This document shows positions 41,774-43,486 of a stretch of DNA of 43,486 nt, in pieces. Below the pieces are notes generated by a model that had not been told where the DNA came from, did no database searches, and was given only the letters and a program-made list of their open reading frames with translations. Source of the stretch: an uncultured Chlorobiaceae bacterium (GTDB lineage Bacteria; Bacteroidota; Chlorobiia; Chlorobiales; Chlorobiaceae); the NCBI GenBank assembly GCA_903822595.1, contig CAIJPS010000070.1, positions 1 to 43,486 of the forward strand, read 5' to 3'. Numbering within the stretch: position 1 is the first letter of the stretch; each line of letters begins with the position of its first letter. The position numbers and the translations under genes are program-made.

Positions 41774-43486
41774 TCACTCCAGTTCCACCACCGTCACTCC
41801 AGCCCCACCTTCTCCCCACTCGCCAAGACGAAAACTCTTGACAGCTTTATGTTGCTGCAGGAACTCCGCCGTCCGCTGCCGGAGCGAACCGGTTCCCTTG
41901 CCATGAAGGATCATCGCTGAATGCATACGGTTAAGAAGCATCGTATCAAGAAAACGGTCAATTTTCATAATCGCCTCATCACCGCTAAGCCCCCGTAAAT
42001 CGAGCTTTGTTGACTCTACCACTGAAGTTGTAGCCGACCAGGAGGCCTTATGTTGGCGGGGTGCGGGCTCCTTAAGAATTTTTTTTACCTGTGTTTTCGA
42101 TGTTTTTTCAAGGTTTTTCAGCGATGTGGTCAATCGGAAATTACCGCACAGCACCACAACACTCTCCTGATTGACACTCTCAACCTGGCCGGAAGCCGTG
42201 CTGTCGAGAATTCTGACCAGGTCACCCTCGCGGATAGTACGATCAATCGGCACCGCCATCTCAGCTTCCGCACGCAGGGCAGCTTCGCTCTTTTCTGCCT
42301 CCTGCTTTTTCATTCCAAGTTTTTTTCTCGCATCCTGCACTGTTGTTCTGTCAACCGATGCACTCTTGACCTCCTGAACAATATCGCGGATCTCTTTTCG
42401 GGCATGTTCCACCTCTTTCTGCAGCTCCCTTGAGGCGCCAATCCTCAGCTCCCTGCGCTTCCGCTCAAGGCGGGCCTCCTCAGTGCGCATCGCAAGCTCC
42501 CGTACCGCAAGATCCTCCTTTTGTACCTCAAGCTGCTGCTTAAGCAGGCGATTCTCCTCAAAAAGGCGGCTCAAGTCATCAAGCATCCGGTCAAGCCCGA
42601 TACGCTCATCCTGCATGAATCCCGATGCCCGCTCGACCATCGTTTCGGAAAAGCCCATCCGCTTCATCATCGAAAAGGCAAAACTGTTGCCCGGAAGCCC
42701 CTTGACAAAACGGAAGGTAGGCACCAGCCCAACCCGGTTAAACTCCATCGCACCGTTGACCACTCCCGCCCGCTCATGGGCATAAGCTTTCAGGTCACCA
42801 AGATGGGTGGTCACAATGGTTTTCGTACCGCGATTGAGCAGCTCCTCCATCACCGCACGGGCAATGGCTCCCCCCTCCTCCACATCAGTACCGGCACAAA
42901 GTTCATCAATCAGCACCAGATCGCGGCTCCCCGCAACATCAAGAATGGTTTTGATGGCGCCAAGATGAGAGCTGAAAGTGGAGAGATCATTTTCAATCGA
43001 CTGATCATCGCCAATCTCAATAAAAATATCACTGAAAAGAGGAAAGACCGAGCTCTCACTGCAAGGCAAAAGATAGCCGTAAACCAGCATACAGCAGAGC
43101 AACCCGGCTGTCTTCATTGCAACCGATTTACCACCCGCGTTGGGGCCTGAAATCACCAGCACCCGGTCATCCTCATCCAGATCGAGGTCAAGCGGCAACA
43201 CCTCCTTCTGGTGATGCGAAATCAGAAGCCACGGGTGAAACCCCTTGATAATGCGAAGAGAATGACCTTCGGCAAGAGCGGGAAGCACCGAATTCGTTTC
43301 AACGGCAAAGCGTGCCCGTGCATACAAGGCATCAAACTCAGCAAGCAGCGTTTCATTATGCCTCAGATTCTCAAGCTCAGGCCGCAGCTCCTCGGTCATC
43401 TCCTTCAAAATGCGCTCAATCTCGCGCCGCTCGCTGATCTCCAGATCCTGAATGCGGTTACTGATCTCAAGCGTTTCGGCAGGCTC
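41774..43486 (-). CDS. mutS2: MutS2 endonuclease/recombination suppressor (5'-truncated by window edge)
   Basis: The last 570 codons of MutS2; the frame is open to base 43486, so the start lies outside. The ATPase domain has Walker A GPNAGGKSVAMKTA and the following DLVLIDELCAGTD Walker B, then TKTIVTTHLGDLK. A long charged coiled coil (EENRLLKQQLEVQKED, RKRRELRIGASRELQKEVEHARKE) comes next, and a C-terminal Smr nuclease domain with LDLRGLSGDEAI and ILHGKGTGSLR. MutS2 binds branched DNA or collided ribosomes and suppresses recombination. It is upstream of pgsA on the same strand with a 147-base spacer. Confidence 0.95.
   Translation of the reverse strand, partial: EPAETLEISNRIQDLEISERREIERILKEMTEELRPELENLRHNETLLAEFDALYARARFAVETNSVLPALAEGHSLRIIKGFHPWLLISHHQKEVLPLDLDLDEDDRVLVISGPNAGGKSVAMKTAGLLCCMLVYGYLLPCSESSVFPLFSDIFIEIGDDQSIENDLSTFSSHLGAIKTILDVAGSRDLVLIDELCAGTDVEEGGAIARAVMEELLNRGTKTIVTTHLGDLKAYAHERAGVVNGAMEFNRVGLVPTFRFVKGLPGNSFAFSMMKRMGFSETMVERASGFMQDERIGLDRMLDDLSRLFEENRLLKQQLEVQKEDLAVRELAMRTEEARLERKRRELRIGASRELQKEVEHARKEIRDIVQEVKSASVDRTTVQDARKKLGMKKQEAEKSEAALRAEAEMAVPIDRTIREGDLVRILDSTASGQVESVNQESVVVLCGNFRLTTSLKNLEKTSKTQVKKILKEPAPRQHKASWSATTSVVESTKLDLRGLSGDEAIMKIDRFLDTMLLNRMHSAMILHGKGTGSLRQRTAEFLQQHKAVKSFRLGEWGEGGAGVTVVELE

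Overview
The window is chromosomal DNA that looks like a green sulfur bacterium (Chlorobiaceae; Chlorobium, Pelodictyon or Chlorobaculum type). I infer this from the gene set: a BciB-type divinyl chlorophyllide 8-vinyl reductase, a monomeric NADP-isocitrate dehydrogenase and an acetyl-CoA hydrolase/CoA-transferase (suited to a reductive TCA/acetate metabolism), class I fructose bisphosphatase, DXP-pathway Dxs, and an ArsA-family ATPase with an Hsp20-like tail. The species cannot be fixed from the sequence. I see no rRNA, tRNA, CRISPR array or complete insertion sequence. Coding density is high and nearly every gene is a single-copy housekeeping or envelope gene.

Layout. 1-2678 (+): the end of cydD and all of cydC, the ABC exporter needed for cytochrome bd assembly. 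2750-6505: a CoA-transferase (-), bciB (+) and, tail to tail with bciB, a short-chain dehydrogenase resembling plant chlorophyll b reductases (-). 6619-12349 (all -) is the most accessory-looking stretch: a small hypothetical protein, a lipocalin lipoprotein, a 999-residue membrane NACHT NTPase with a C-terminal FGE/sulfatase-modifying-factor domain, a Phd-type antitoxin coupled to an unrecognised 57-residue ORF, and an apparently solitary beta-class DNA methyltransferase. 12595-12777 (+) is a 60-residue protein preceded by a leader that can fold into a nested stem. 12871-14711 (-): a zinc-type CDF exporter and PurU. 14828-20487 (+) is a tightly packed five-gene cluster: GT39, PAP2 phosphatase, GT39, polyprenyl-phosphate GT2 and a flippase-like membrane protein. 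It looks like a self-contained system for moving sugars onto envelope lipids through polyprenyl-phosphate carriers.

20504-26763: recJ (-), fbp (+), a YmdB-like phosphodiesterase (-), an AlbA_2/Schlafen-type ATP-binding regulator preceded by a small excisionase-type HTH gene that appears frameshifted (-), and an L,D-transpeptidase-like protein (+). 26852-36465 (all -): icd, fabI, an ArsA-like ATPase, then aat, a nitroreductase and an MJ1255-type glycosyltransferase in one overlapping operon, then a UvrD/PcrA helicase. 36560-40546 (+): a GH13 alpha-amylase-family protein, YjbQ and dxs. 40525-43486 (-): pgpA and pgsA (phosphatidylglycerol synthesis) and the 3' part of mutS2, which runs off the window.

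The most promising leads for something undescribed are the membrane-anchored NACHT-FGE protein and its downstream lipocalin, the antitoxin with a non-canonical partner, the bciB/NYC1-like pair (which mirrors the plant chlorophyll b-to-a pathway), and the structured leader in front of the 60-residue gene. All functional statements come from reading motifs by eye; no database search was run.
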